Positions 1 to 7,605 are shown, counted from the stretch's first letter. The stretch: 13,705 bases of DNA from a bacterium (GCA_024276815.1 JAJRWM010000033.1:1-13705), one strand, 5' to 3'. Numbers and translations are program-made. Notes: generated by a model not told the origin, from the letters alone.

Positions 1-1375
1 CGAAGAAAAGAAATACCAGGACCGGCAACGCCTCGGCGGCAATCTGCAAAGGCGGCCCCCAAAAACCAAATCGTTTCGTTAAAATGAAGCGACTGAGACC
101 AAAAAGCGAGGGCTTGAAGTTTATTTTGTCGCTTTCAGCAAATTTAAAAGACCGGTAGGTACTGACAACCGGGGCGATATCCGGAGATTTGAACATCAGC
201 AACGCGCCGTTGAGCCAGTTGTTTACTAACAGCGCGCCCAGCAGCACCAGGATGATCCCCATCCAGGCGTGTTTGTCCGACCTGATTTTTTCACACAAGA
301 TAATTAACAGGGTGAACCAGAGTAGCGTCGCGGACATAAAGACACTCATACCGCTACCGGCGCCAATGATTAAGCCGCCTAAAAAATAGTTCCGCCAGCC
401 GCTCCGCCGGGTTAAAAGTTGATAGAGCAGGTACAAGTAAGACGCGGTAAAGAGGTGCGGCACGATATACAGTAAATGCAAATAGGGGGTCAGCAGGCTG
501 GGGACAAACCTCATTTCCAGATTTCTGGTTATCAGGCCGCTGAGGGAAGCCCGCCCCAATAACTGGTAAAGAAAAAAGACGCCTTCCAGGCTGTTAGCCG
601 CTAACAATAAGATAAGTACAGCGATACGAGCCGCGAATCCGCTTAGTTTTTCGGAAATCAACAGATAGAAGCTGACCAGAAAAATGAAGTCAGCCAGAAA
701 ATACAAAAAGAGGATCAGGCTTTCGAGGTTAACTGAACCGGCGGTTAGTTGATACAGGTAGGCCGGTAAAACATGGAACAGGTAATGATAGCGCAACGGT
801 AAGTTAACGTAATAAGGATTCGGCGGCGGGATGACGCCATGGCTGAGAGCCGCGACCACGGATTTGCTGACCAGGAAATCAAGGCTGTACCATTGAGTGT
901 AAGCGTAGCCAAAAGGAGTCAGCCCGCCCACCCGCATAAACGACGGCAGGATAAATATTATCAGGAAAGACAAGATGCCGAAAATCACGTAGTAATCCCG
1001 CGGCTGAAAACTATCAATGCTTAAAAGGTCGTCAGCGGGCCGGGTGAGGTTGAAGTTGACCATAGTCAAAAAGTTAACGATGAGAAGGGTGGTCAGGTTC
1101 GCGGCCGGGAAAAACCCGACATATTTTCCGCTCACCAGCAAGGCCAGGCCGCTGAGTAAAACAGCGATTAAAATTGAGGAAATGAGCGGACCGGGATTTT
1201 TGAGACTGTAGCCACCGAAAAGACTTTCACCAACAATGAATCCCGGGAAGATAAAAAGGAAGAGACCCGGGATGACCATGACGCCGCTTAGCCCCAGGAT
1301 GAGCAGGGATACCAGCCACAGAGCGAGCCAACTGAGATAAAAATATCGGGAATCCAGGCAAGCGGGAATTTTCAT
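1..1375 (-). CDS. Polytopic membrane protein, possible GT-C-type glycosyltransferase; C-terminus cut by window edge
   Basis: The frame is open for 458 codons from an ATG at 1375 to the window edge, so the stop lies outside. The start is supported by an AAGGTG Shine-Dalgarno sequence overlapping the stop of the upstream radical SAM gene, 9 bases away. The protein is strongly hydrophobic, with roughly ten membrane segments (about residues 12-53, 65-82, 93-108, 128-146, 203-215, 219-241, 248-264, 297-320, 331-361, 371-389 and one starting near 447). A polar stretch at about 147-200 contains His179, a run of prolines (NPYYVNLPLRYHY) and His197/His201, and is probably an external loop. This layout resembles GT-C membrane glycosyltransferases and large uncharacterised membrane proteins of polysaccharide loci, but I could not identify the catalytic acid motif. 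Position behind a polyprenyl-phosphate sugar synthase-like gene supports an envelope glycan or lipid role. The existence of the gene is secure; its function is inferred. Confidence 0.75.
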   Translation of the reverse strand, partial: MKIPACLDSRYFYLSWLALWLVSLLILGLSGVMVIPGLFLFIFPGFIVGESLFGGYSLKNPGPLISSILIAVLLSGLALLVSGKYVGFFPAANLTTLLIVNFLTMVNFNLTRPADDLLSIDSFQPRDYYVIFGILSFLIIFILPSFMRVGGLTPFGYAYTQWYSLDFLVSKSVVAALSHGVIPPPNPYYVNLPLRYHYLFHVLPAYLYQLTAGSVNLESLILFLYFLADFIFLVSFYLLISEKLSGFAARIAVLILLLAANSLEGVFFLYQLLGRASLSGLITRNLEMRFVPSLLTPYLHLLYIVPHLFTASYLYLLYQLLTRRSGWRNYFLGGLIIGAGSGMSVFMSATLLWFTLLIILCEKIRSDKHAWMGIILVLLGALLVNNWLNGALLMFKSPDIAPVVSTYRSFKFAESDKINFKPSLFGLSRFILTKRFGFWGPPLQIAAEALPVLVFLFF

Positions 1376-1384
1376 CCGGGCACC

Positions 1385-2797
1385 TTAAAAGCGCATAACT
1401 CTGAGACCGGCTTTTACTTTTCGGGTCAATTCGCCGAAAGACTTGATTTTGAGAAGTTCACGGACGATATAAAAGGGGCGGACGTAAAAGGACTTGTAGG
1501 CCAACTTCAGCAGGTTCATCAATTCTTCAGCGTCAAGATTTTCTTCCCAAAGAGCCGGAGTGAAATCAGCGGTGGGATTCTTGGCGAATGCCCTCCAGTA
1601 ATCACTCTTCAGGACGCCTTTTTCCAGTCCCAAAGCGTAAAGCTCCGTCGCCGGGAAAGGCGTCAGAACCGAGAAATGAACAAAGTCAGTTTTCAGCTTT
1701 TTCGCGAAATTAATGGTCGCCATCATCTGCTCTCTGGTCTCACCGGGCGCGCCAATCATGAAATAGCCGAGCGTGGTGAAGCCCATTTTATGAGTCATGC
1801 GGAATACCCGTTCAGCCTGCTCCAGGGTGATCCCCTTGCGAAGCACTTTCAATATCTCGGGAGTGCCGGCCTCGACTCCGTAGTGGATACGCTTGCAGCC
1901 CGCTTTTTTCAGATTGCTCAGCACCTCTTCGTCAACGGTGTTTAACCTGGCCCGGATATCCCAGGCGACATCGAGCTTCTTCTCAATGACCTCGTTGGTG
2001 ATTTCCATGACCCGTTTGCGGTTGATGGTGAAGGTGTCGTCATACAGAAAAAACTCGTGGATTCCCAGTTTTAAGCATTCCTCCATTTCACTGACGACGC
2101 TGTGGGCGCCGCGGGAGCGAAACCGGGAGCCCAGGTGGGGACGGTCGCAAAATATGCAGCGGTAGGGACAGCCCCGACTGGTCATCATGGTGGTCACCGG
2201 CTGACGCTGCGCCAATAGTGAATAATAGTCCTGGTAGTCGGTCAAATGACGGGCCGGATGCGCCAGAGCGTCCAGGTCTTCAATAAATCCCCGGCAGGGG
2301 TTGATGACGACTTTACCGTTTTCCTTGCTGGCGACTCCTTCGAGGTCGGCAACAGACTCGCCGGCATGAAGCCTTTTAACCAGCCTGGTAAAGGTATACT
2401 CGCCTTCTCCCAGAACCAGCGAGTCGACAGCGTCAATCGAAAGCGACTCCTCCGGATAAATATTGACATGGGGACCGCCCAGGCAAACGTGAGACTTGGG
2501 CAGCACGTCTTTAACCAAACGAGCCGTCATGATCGCGTCGATATAGGTAAAGGTCATGGTCTGGATGCCGACGACATCGGGCCGGCTCTTGTTCAGGTAT
2601 TCCCGGATGGCCTCATAGTCGAGGCCCTTCACCTGGGTATCCAGAACCTCGATCTCAAAGTCAGTCTCCCGTTCCAGGTTGGCGGCCACGTACATCAGGC
2701 CCAGCGGCGGGTAATAACCTTTTTCTTCCTCCACAACGGTCGGCAGGTTGGTCCGGATGATATTATGCGCCGGCGGATAGATAAAAAGAACCTTCAT
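1385..2797 (-). CDS. B12-binding-domain radical SAM protein
   Basis: The 470-residue protein has the architecture of the BchE-like class: an N-terminal cobalamin-binding Rossmann domain (about 1-150, starting with VLFIYPP and containing CLGGPH near 105-110), a radical SAM domain (about 200-400), and a helical C-terminal tail. The [4Fe-4S] cysteines are Cys210, Cys214 and Cys217 in SRGCPYRCIFC. Further SAM-barrel features are YDDTFTINR and YGVEAGTPEILKVLRKG. The classical DxHxxG cobalamin motif is not visible, as is common in this class, where the corrinoid may be bound without a histidine ligand. Family members methylate unactivated carbons or phosphorus, or form rings, in lipids, hopanoids, antibiotics and tetrapyrroles; the substrate here is unknown. 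Its ATG overlaps the TGA of the upstream glycosyltransferase (ATGA), so the two are probably translationally coupled. I infer modification of a lipid or glycan made by the same operon. Confidence 0.9.
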   Translation of the reverse strand: MKVLFIYPPAHNIIRTNLPTVVEEEKGYYPPLGLMYVAANLERETDFEIEVLDTQVKGLDYEAIREYLNKSRPDVVGIQTMTFTYIDAIMTARLVKDVLPKSHVCLGGPHVNIYPEESLSIDAVDSLVLGEGEYTFTRLVKRLHAGESVADLEGVASKENGKVVINPCRGFIEDLDALAHPARHLTDYQDYYSLLAQRQPVTTMMTSRGCPYRCIFCDRPHLGSRFRSRGAHSVVSEMEECLKLGIHEFFLYDDTFTINRKRVMEITNEVIEKKLDVAWDIRARLNTVDEEVLSNLKKAGCKRIHYGVEAGTPEILKVLRKGITLEQAERVFRMTHKMGFTTLGYFMIGAPGETREQMMATINFAKKLKTDFVHFSVLTPFPATELYALGLEKGVLKSDYWRAFAKNPTADFTPALWEENLDAEELMNLLKLAYKSFYVRPFYIVRELLKIKSFGELTRKVKAGLRVMRF

Positions 2798-3678
2798 TTA
2801 AGTTCCCTTCTGATATTGGCTAACTGGTCGGCTAACAAGCCGAAAAAAAAGATCAGTATCCCGGAAACCGACAGCAGGATGAAAGTGTCCGAAATGGATA
2901 TCTTTTGGTTAACAATCAGGGTTTCGAACAGGAAGTCGGCGCCGGCCAAAAGAAAAAGCCCCAGGCTCATGGGCAGAAATATTCTCAGGGGACTGAACAG
3001 CATCATGGTCCGCACGATCAGCAGTAAAGTACGCATCCCGTCCCGGAAAAACTTGACCGTGCTTTTATTGCCTACCCGTTTTTTAGTGGTTATCGGTAGG
3101 TAATCGACGTTCAGCCCATCCTTAAAAAAAGCCAGGGTGATGGTGGTGGTAAAGGAAAACGTGTTGGGTAATATCGCTAAATATTTAAGGGCTAACTTGG
3201 TGCGGATTGCACGCAATCCCGAATTAAGATCGGGGATATCGGTTCCGGCCAGATAATTGGCAACCATGGTAAGCAGCTTTTTCCCCGGCGCTCTTGAGAG
3301 TACCTGCTGGGATTCCGTATCGCGCGCGCCCACGACCATGTCCAGCACCGGTTGGGTCGCCAACGCCTGATAAATTCTGATCAGGTCATCGCAACTGTGC
3401 TGGCCATCCGCGTCCATGAAAATGACGATTTCGCCGCCGCATTTTCTAATCCCGGTTTTCAAGGCGGCTCCGTAACCCATATTGCGCGGATGGCTCAGGA
3501 CGACAGCTCCGTTTTGACGGGCGTTTTCAGCCGACCTGTCGGTCGAGCCGTCATCAACGACAAGAATCTCGCCGTCAATATTTTCCTCAGCCAGCCGAAC
3601 CGAGACGCTTTTGACAATCGCTCCTATATTATCGGCCTCATTATAGGTTGGAATAATGACAGACAAAGAATTACTCAC
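2794..3678 (-). CDS. Family 2 glycosyltransferase, DPM/polyprenyl-phosphate sugar synthase-like, membrane-anchored
   Basis: The 294-residue protein has a GT-A fold glycosyltransferase 2 domain (about 5-225) followed by two membrane helices (about 231-251 and 265-285). Visible motifs are SVIIPTYNEADNI (6-18), the nucleotide-binding VDDGSTD (41-47), and the metal-binding DADGQH (89-94) containing the DxD signature. The sequence order and NMGYGAALKTGI near 66-77 are typical of dolichol- or polyprenyl-phosphate mannose/glucose synthases, which transfer a sugar from GDP- or UDP-sugar to a lipid phosphate on the inner membrane face. Translation starts at GTG (3678) with AAGGA six bases upstream. 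It is the first gene of the glycosyltransferase, radical SAM, membrane protein operon and follows an extended -10 promoter candidate. The donor sugar cannot be read from the sequence. The family assignment is firm; the polyprenyl-phosphate acceptor is inferred from similarity and the membrane tail. Confidence 0.9.
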   Translation of the reverse strand: MSNSLSVIIPTYNEADNIGAIVKSVSVRLAEENIDGEILVVDDGSTDRSAENARQNGAVVLSHPRNMGYGAALKTGIRKCGGEIVIFMDADGQHSCDDLIRIYQALATQPVLDMVVGARDTESQQVLSRAPGKKLLTMVANYLAGTDIPDLNSGLRAIRTKLALKYLAILPNTFSFTTTITLAFFKDGLNVDYLPITTKKRVGNKSTVKFFRDGMRTLLLIVRTMMLFSPLRIFLPMSLGLFLLAGADFLFETLIVNQKISISDTFILLSVSGILIFFFGLLADQLANIRRELK

Positions 3679-3690
3679 TGCGAATCCTTA

Positions 3691-3719
3691 TTGTGATTTG
3701 CCAGATTGTACCATATCAT
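3691..3719 (+). promoter_or_regulatory. Candidate sigma70-type promoter firing into the gene-less region
   Basis: On the plus strand TTGTGA (3691-3696, four of six matches to TTGACA) and TATCAT (3714-3719, five of six to TATAAT) are separated by exactly 17 bases. Transcription would start near 3726 and run through the gene-less stretch toward the hairpin at 4078-4105. It overlaps the minus-strand promoter candidate, so the two would compete. Such matches arise by chance in AT-rich intergenic DNA. Confidence 0.25.
3705..3710 (-). promoter_or_regulatory. Candidate extended -10 promoter of the glycosyltransferase operon
   Basis: On the minus strand TGGTACAAT forms an extended -10 element (TGn followed by TACAAT, five of six matches to TATAAT). 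No good -35 lies 17 bases upstream, which is tolerated for extended -10 promoters. Transcription would begin about 20 bases before the GTG start of the glycosyltransferase and include its Shine-Dalgarno sequence. Read by eye only. Confidence 0.4.
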
Positions 3720-3968
3720 ACGTTGATATTACAGGGATTATTAGACTTGGATCCAGGACAACGCACCCTCTCCGATGAAGGCATTAAAACGCTTAACGTT
3801 CACAGGTAAGGCAAAACAAGTACCTTGGAAACCTCGACTTTACGCCGCAGACGAATTGGATAAAGTAGCATGCTTCTCTCCAAACCTTCCCCCATATCTA
3901 TCGTGCGCATAGTCCAAGCACTAAAACTTTAATCAGGAAGCACCTTAGGTAAGAGAGTAAAACGCTCT

Positions 3969-4002
3969 GGTCAGCCTTGTAGCACAAGGATTACATCTGA
4001 AC
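3969..4002 (+). other. Two-tier stem-loop inside the gene-less region
   Basis: The inner arm ccttgt / acaagg (3975-3980 and 3984-3989) closes an AGC loop. The outer arm ggtcag (3969-3974) pairs with ctgaac (3997-4002) with a single mismatch, leaving a 3' bulge of seven bases. The pairing is directly visible; a biological role is not established, and the strand is not determined by the pairing. Confidence 0.35.
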
Positions 4003-4077
4003 GCAAAAGGCTCCGATAACCGCCATACTTCTGTCGCCCCCCATTACCTCCGTTCGCAATCCGCAGGAGTATAACGC

Positions 4078-4105
4078 AACTGGTAAGCCGCTTGCCGGTT
4101 CTTTT
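4078..4105. terminator. Strong hairpin after rplQ, with a short T-run on the plus strand
   Basis: The arms aactggtaag (4078-4087) and cttgccggtt (4091-4100) form a continuous ten-pair stem, including two G-T wobbles, around a CCG loop. On the plus strand it is followed by CTTTT (4101-4105), which is the intrinsic-terminator arrangement for a plus-strand transcript. On the minus strand it begins three bases after the rplQ stop and is preceded by AAAAG. There it is followed by GCGTTA rather than a T-tract, so it would be a poor intrinsic terminator for the ribosomal operon, though it could protect the mRNA 3' end. Confidence 0.45.
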
Positions 4106-4655
4106 ATGAAGTCTCTTCGGTCTTTTTAGCTTTCGTTTTCCTGGGAGCGGACGCAGTCTTTTTGGCGGGAGCCTTGGTTTTCTTGGGAGCGGTGGTTTTA
4201 GCTTTGGTCTCTTTGGCTTCTTTCTTTTTCGACGGTTCTTTTTTGGCTTTGACAGCGGGCTTCTTCTTGGTTGATTCTTTCTGCTCCGGCTCCGCTATTT
4301 TCATCTCCACCAGTTCAATGATCGCCATCTCAGCGTTATCTCCGGGACGATTTCCCATCCTGATGATTCGGGTATAACCACCGGGACGATCTTTAAAACG
4401 AAGAGCCAGATCATTAAACAACTTGTAAAACACGGACTTTTTCTGAACCGTTCTCAGCACTCTGCGCCGGGCGGACAAAGAATCCTTGCGAGCGATTGTA
4501 ATCAGCTTTTCAGCGACACCACGGAGTTCTTTTGCCTTAGGCACCGTCGTTGTAATCCGCTCATATTCAAACAAGCTGGTTACCATATTCCTGAATAACG
4601 CTTTTCGATGTGAACTGGTGCGGCTTAAACGGCGGCCGGCTATTTGATGACGCAT
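4104..4655 (-). CDS. rplQ: 50S ribosomal protein L17 with lysine/alanine-rich C-terminal extension
   Basis: The first 116 or so residues are a standard L17, a large-subunit protein near the exit tunnel: [12 protein letters not shown] at the start, the [21 protein letters not shown] segment, and [24 protein letters not shown] at 92-115. Residues about 120-183 are a low-complexity tail of repeated Lys, Ala, Thr, Pro and Glu ([24 protein letters not shown]), which makes the protein 183 residues instead of the usual 115-130. The tail is probably disordered and RNA-binding, similar in composition to histone H1-like tails. The ATG overlaps the TAA of rpoA by one base (TAATG), so the two are coupled. 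It is the last gene of the ribosomal cluster. Confidence 0.97.
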   Translation of the reverse strand: MRHQIAGRRLSRTSSHRKALFRNMVTSLFEYERITTTVPKAKELRGVAEKLITIARKDSLSARRRVLRTVQKKSVFYKLFNDLALRFKDRPGGYTRIIRMGNRPGDNAEMAIIELVEMKIAEPEQKESTKKKPAVKAKKEPSKKKEAKETKAKTTAPKKTKAPAKKTASAPRKTKAKKTEETS

Positions 4656-5677
4656 TATATCTCTCCCACAACCTCATTATTATCTTCAGTAGTGCCAGTC
4701 GCCTGGCCCGTCTCATCAAGCTTCATGCCAAAAGAAAGCCCCATATCTTCAACCAAAGCCTTGATCTCGTTCAAAGATTTGCGGCCAAAATTACGATATT
4801 TCAACATTTCCACTTCTGTCTTCTCAACCAATTCACGCAAACTGTGAATATTGGCGGCCTTTAAACAGTTGGCGGCGCGGACGGAAAGCTCCAACTCGCT
4901 TACCTGCTTATCCAGAAGCTCGTTTTTCTCTTCCTTAACCTCAATAACCGGCTCTTCTTCCTCTTCAGCCATTTCGTCAAATTCGGAAAACACGGACAAA
5001 TAATCCCTGAGGATCCTGGCGGAACAACTAATCGACTCCTGGGGCGAAACCGTCCCGTCGGTCCAGACTTCCAGAACCAGCCGGTCATAATTAGTAATCT
5101 GCCCTACCCGCGTTTCCTCAACGTCATACCTGACCTTGCGAATCGGGGAATAGTCCGCGTCTATCGTAATAACCCCCAGCGGATGGCTGTCTTTCTTGTT
5201 CATTTCAGCGGGAACATATCCCCGTCCACTGTTGATTGTCATCTCGATATCCAGTTCGGAACCTTCCGCCAGAGTCGCGATATGATGATCCTTGTTCAAT
5301 ATTTCAACGTTCTGGTTATGCTTAATATCTTTAGCCAGCACCGGTCCGCTTTTGCTCACTTTTAAAGTTATGGTTTCCGGCCCGGTTGAATACATTTTTA
5401 TCAACAGCCCCTTGAGATTAAGTATGATGTTGGGAACATCTTCCACCACGCCTTCAATCGTGGAATACTCATGCGCCACCCCTTCGAATTTAACCGCGGT
5501 AACAGCCGCGCCGGTCAAGGATGAAAGCAGGATTCTCCTTAAAGTATTGCCTATGGTAACGCCGTAACCCCGTTCAAAAGGCTCGGCGATAAACCGACCA
5601 TAGGTTTCAGACGCGTTTTCAGGGTCGATCTTGATTCTTTTTGGTTTCTCAAAGGTTCTCCAACGTACGCTTTTCAT
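4655..5677 (-). CDS. rpoA: DNA-directed RNA polymerase subunit alpha
   Basis: The 340-residue alpha subunit has both usual domains. The N-terminal dimerisation/assembly domain (about 1-230) contains [20 protein letters not shown] (29-48), the segment that nucleates the alpha dimer and binds beta. The C-terminal domain (about 260-320) has two helix-hairpin-helix motifs and keeps the residues that contact UP-element DNA and activators: Arg267, Asn270, Cys271, Gly298, Lys300, Ser301 and Glu304, equivalent to Arg265, Asn268, Cys269, Gly296, Lys298, Ser299 and Glu302 of E. coli. The linker (233-259) is strongly acidic, with five consecutive glutamates at 238-242, and the last 20 residues are also acidic. 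The ATG is preceded by AGGAGG at a rather long spacing of about 12 bases. It lies between rpsD and rplQ, as in the alpha operon of many phyla. Confidence 0.98.
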   Translation of the reverse strand: MKSVRWRTFEKPKRIKIDPENASETYGRFIAEPFERGYGVTIGNTLRRILLSSLTGAAVTAVKFEGVAHEYSTIEGVVEDVPNIILNLKGLLIKMYSTGPETITLKVSKSGPVLAKDIKHNQNVEILNKDHHIATLAEGSELDIEMTINSGRGYVPAEMNKKDSHPLGVITIDADYSPIRKVRYDVEETRVGQITNYDRLVLEVWTDGTVSPQESISCSARILRDYLSVFSEFDEMAEEEEEPVIEVKEEKNELLDKQVSELELSVRAANCLKAANIHSLRELVEKTEVEMLKYRNFGRKSLNEIKALVEDMGLSFGMKLDETGQATGTTEDNNEVVGEI

Positions 5678-5715
5678 ACGTTATTTTTTCCTCCTCAGGT
5701 TTTTACCTTGGGTTT

Positions 5716-6342
5716 TTACTTGGAATAGAATTCCACAACCAGCTGCTCTTCAACACGCGTGGCGATATCATCCCGTTTAGGCAGTCTCTCGACCCGACCG
5801 GCAAACTTGTTCTCATCAAAACTCAACCAGTCAGAGCGGGGACGGCTGCCAACATTCTCCAAAGATTCTTTAATAACAGCTATTTGACGGCTCTTTTCCT
5901 TAACGGATATTTCATCGCCAACTTTTACCCTCAACGAAGGAATATTCGCCTTGCGGCCATTAACTAAAATATGTCCATGGGTTACAATCTGCCGAGCCTG
6001 ACTCCGGCTGTTAGCTAAACCCAGCTGATAGACAATATTATCCAAACGGGTCTCCAACAGGCAGAGCAAATTCTCGCCGGTCACGCCCTTCATCCGGTCC
6101 GCTTTAACAAAAGTCCGCTTAAACTGTTTCTCCATAACACCATAAGTTCTCCGCAGCTTTTGCTTTTCTCTCAGGTGAATGCCATAGTCAGAAAGCTTGG
6201 TTCTTCTTTGACCATGCTGACCAGGGGCATAGGGACGCTTATCAACAGCGCACTTGGCAGTAGCGCAACGATTGCCCTTTAAAAACAGTTTTTCGCCTTC
6301 ACGGCGACAAAGCTTGCAAGAAGCTTCTGTATATCTGGCCAA
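5716..6342 (-). CDS. rpsD: 30S ribosomal protein S4, zinc-binding type
   Basis: This 208-residue primary 16S rRNA-binding protein of the small-subunit body shows the usual order: an N-terminal zinc-binding element with Cys9, Cys12, Cys26 and Cys31, the KRPYAPGQHGQ segment, a helical body, and an S4 RNA-binding domain containing RLDNIVYQLG and ARQIVTHGHILVNGRK. It ends in the conserved EEQLVVEFYSK-like tail. The start is a TTG (6342), chosen because it gives the invariant MARYT N-terminus and has GGAGGAGG upstream; there is no better-placed ATG. In many bacteria S4 represses its own operon, but I did not identify a translational operator. Confidence 0.98.
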   Translation of the reverse strand: MARYTEASCKLCRREGEKLFLKGNRCATAKCAVDKRPYAPGQHGQRRTKLSDYGIHLREKQKLRRTYGVMEKQFKRTFVKADRMKGVTGENLLCLLETRLDNIVYQLGLANSRSQARQIVTHGHILVNGRKANIPSLRVKVGDEISVKEKSRQIAVIKESLENVGSRPRSDWLSFDENKFAGRVERLPKRDDIATRVEEQLVVEFYSK

Positions 6343-6390
6343 TCTACCTTTCCTCCTCCTACTAAGTAACTAAACTATACTTTTAATATA

Positions 6391-6795
6391 TCAAACACGT
6401 CGTCTTTTAGGTGGCCGACAGCCGTTATGCGGTATCGGGGTCACGTCTTTGATCAAGGTAATTCCCAAACCAACCGCCTGCAACGAACGCACGGCGCTTT
6501 CCCGACCGGAACCAGGGCCTTTCACGTGCACCTCAAGCTTGCTCATACCCATTTCCATTGCCTTCTTGCCAACCTGTTCGCCGGCTTTTTGAGCGGCGAA
6601 AGGAGTGCTTTTCCTCGATCCGGAAAAACCGACGGTTCCGGCTGAATCCCAGCACAACACCTGGCCGCCGGGATCAGTGATGGTGATCACAGTGTTATTG
6701 AAAGTAGCCTGAATATGGGCAACGCCATTCTTTACGACTCTGCGGTCTTTTTTCCTGGTAACCCGGCCTTTTTTCTTCTTCGTGTCTTTTGCCAC
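6391..6795 (-). CDS. rpsK: 30S ribosomal protein S11
   Basis: The 134-residue S11 of the small-subunit platform, close to the mRNA exit and the anti-Shine-Dalgarno helix, is recognised by [17 protein letters not shown] and [11 protein letters not shown] in the central part, and by [14 protein letters not shown] with [18 protein letters not shown] at the end. The first 24 residues are lysine/arginine-rich. Translation starts at GTG (6795) with GGAGG eight bases upstream. It sits in the standard rpsM-rpsK-rpsD order. Confidence 0.98.
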   Translation of the reverse strand: MAKDTKKKKGRVTRKKDRRVVKNGVAHIQATFNNTVITITDPGGQVLCWDSAGTVGFSGSRKSTPFAAQKAGEQVGKKAMEMGMSKLEVHVKGPGSGRESAVRSLQAVGLGITLIKDVTPIPHNGCRPPKRRRV

Positions 6796-6848
6796 TAATT
6801 CATCCTCCGCCCGGGACTATTTATTATCCGCATCCCGGAGCCTTCTAT

Positions 6849-7232
6849 CTATTTCTTCTTGTTTGCTTTCTTTTTACCGGCTACCGCGCGCCTCGGCCCC
6901 TTACAAGTACGGGCGTTGGTACTGGTTCGCTGCCCGCGAACCGGCAACTTACGGCGATGACGCAGTCCACGATAGCTGCCAATATCCATCAGTCGTTTGA
7001 TATTCATGGAAATTTCACTGCGCAACTCGCCTTCCACTTTTATATCCCGATCAATTATCTTGCGGATACGGCTGACTTCTTCTTCAGTAAGATCCTTGAC
7101 ACGGATGTCCGGATTTACCTGAGCCTCTTTAATAATCACGCCGGATTTACAGCGACCAATACCAAAGATATAGGTTAAAGCTATTTCAACTCTTTTGTTT
7201 CTAGGTAAATCAATACCGGCTATACGCGCCAC
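6849..7232 (-). CDS. rpsM: 30S ribosomal protein S13
   Basis: The 127-residue S13 of the small-subunit head contacts 23S rRNA (bridge B1a) and, through its basic tail, the P-site tRNA. Characteristic are [22 protein letters not shown] at the start, the helix-turn-helix [13 protein letters not shown], and the [30 protein letters not shown] tail region ending in a lysine run. Translation begins at GTG (7232) with AGGAG seven bases upstream, 15 bases after rpmJ. Confidence 0.98.
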   Translation of the reverse strand: MARIAGIDLPRNKRVEIALTYIFGIGRCKSGVIIKEAQVNPDIRVKDLTEEEVSRIRKIIDRDIKVEGELRSEISMNIKRLMDIGSYRGLRHRRKLPVRGQRTSTNARTCKGPRRAVAGKKKANKKK

Positions 7233-7247
7233 GATGTTACTCCTTTT

Positions 7248-7361
7248 CTATCCTTGCCGTTGTTTATGCTTGGGATTTTCACAGATAACCCGGACAACCC
7301 CTTTGCGTTTGATAACCCGGCACTTATTACATATTTTTTTTACTGAAGCTCTTACCTTCAT
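7248..7361 (-). CDS. rpmJ: 50S ribosomal protein L36, zinc-ribbon form
   Basis: This 37-codon gene (ATG at 7361, TAG at 7248) encodes the smallest large-subunit protein, beginning [14 protein letters not shown] and ending in NPKHKQRQG. The zinc ligands are Cys11, Cys14, Cys27 and His32, which identifies the C+ form. It fits exactly between infA (12 bases) and rpsM (15 bases), its normal place. Confidence 0.97.
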   Translation of the reverse strand: MKVRASVKKICNKCRVIKRKGVVRVICENPKHKQRQG

Positions 7362-7373
7362 TATTAAACACCT

Positions 7374-7595
7374 CTATGATTTATAACGATAGATTATCCG
7401 CCCCCGAGTCAAATCATAGGGGGATAATTCTATCTTCACTCTGTCGCCTCTGAGAATACGGATAAAATGTATCTTCATTTTACCTGAAATATGGGCCAGC
7501 ACTTTATGCCCGTTATCCAGTTCAACCCTGAACATGGCGTTAGGTAACGGTTCAACCACTGTCCCTTCTACTTCTATTGCATCCTCTTTAACCAA
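7374..7595 (-). CDS. infA: Translation initiation factor IF-1
   Basis: IF-1 is a single OB-fold protein that occupies the A site of the 30S subunit during initiation. The 73-residue product has full family length, with [40 protein letters not shown] and the terminal [15 protein letters not shown] signature. The start is TTG (7595), with AGGAG seven bases upstream; that Shine-Dalgarno sequence overlaps the TAG of map. Other reading would lose the conserved KEDAIEVEG start. Confidence 0.97.
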   Translation of the reverse strand: MVKEDAIEVEGTVVEPLPNAMFRVELDNGHKVLAHISGKMKIHFIRILRGDRVKIELSPYDLTRGRIIYRYKS

Positions 7596-7605
7596 ATCTG
7601 AACTC

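Larger units (their letters stand above)
3697..4103. other. Gene-less region of about 400 bases between rplQ and the glycosyltransferase; possible structured RNA
   Basis: Neither strand holds an open frame with a convincing start and a recognisable product; the longest minus frame I followed has only 36 codons. The stretch contains a six-base-pair hairpin with a three-base loop at 3975-3989. That hairpin is extended by a second stem, 3969-3974 with 3997-4002 (five of six pairs), leaving a seven-base bulge. A ten-base-pair stem lies at 4078-4100. I searched by eye for conserved RNase P RNA, tmRNA, SRP RNA, 6S and rRNA sequences and for tRNA arms, and found none on either strand. The paired ends (plus promoter candidate, hairpin plus T-run) fit a plus-strand RNA of about 380 nt. 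A decayed insertion is equally possible. Confidence 0.35.

Noticed and set aside
2246-3103. A 285-codon plus-strand open frame opposite the radical SAM and glycosyltransferase genes
   Set aside because: It lies antisense across two genes with clear family motifs, crosses their junction, and its translation shows no recognisable domain; it is a shadow frame.
3800-3910. A 36-codon minus-strand frame (MRTIDMGEGLERS...) in the gene-less region
   Set aside because: It has no convincing Shine-Dalgarno sequence, no recognised family and an in-frame stop just upstream; open stretches this short are expected by chance.
3720-4105. RNase P RNA, tmRNA, SRP RNA, 6S RNA or rRNA fragment
   Set aside because: The size fits RNase P RNA or tmRNA, but none of their conserved sequences or the tRNA-like ends could be found on either strand.
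3720-4105. Group II intron or insertion-sequence remnant
   Set aside because: I saw no domain V consensus, no terminal inverted repeats, no target-site duplication and no transposase or reverse transcriptase motif; it remains possible but unsupported.
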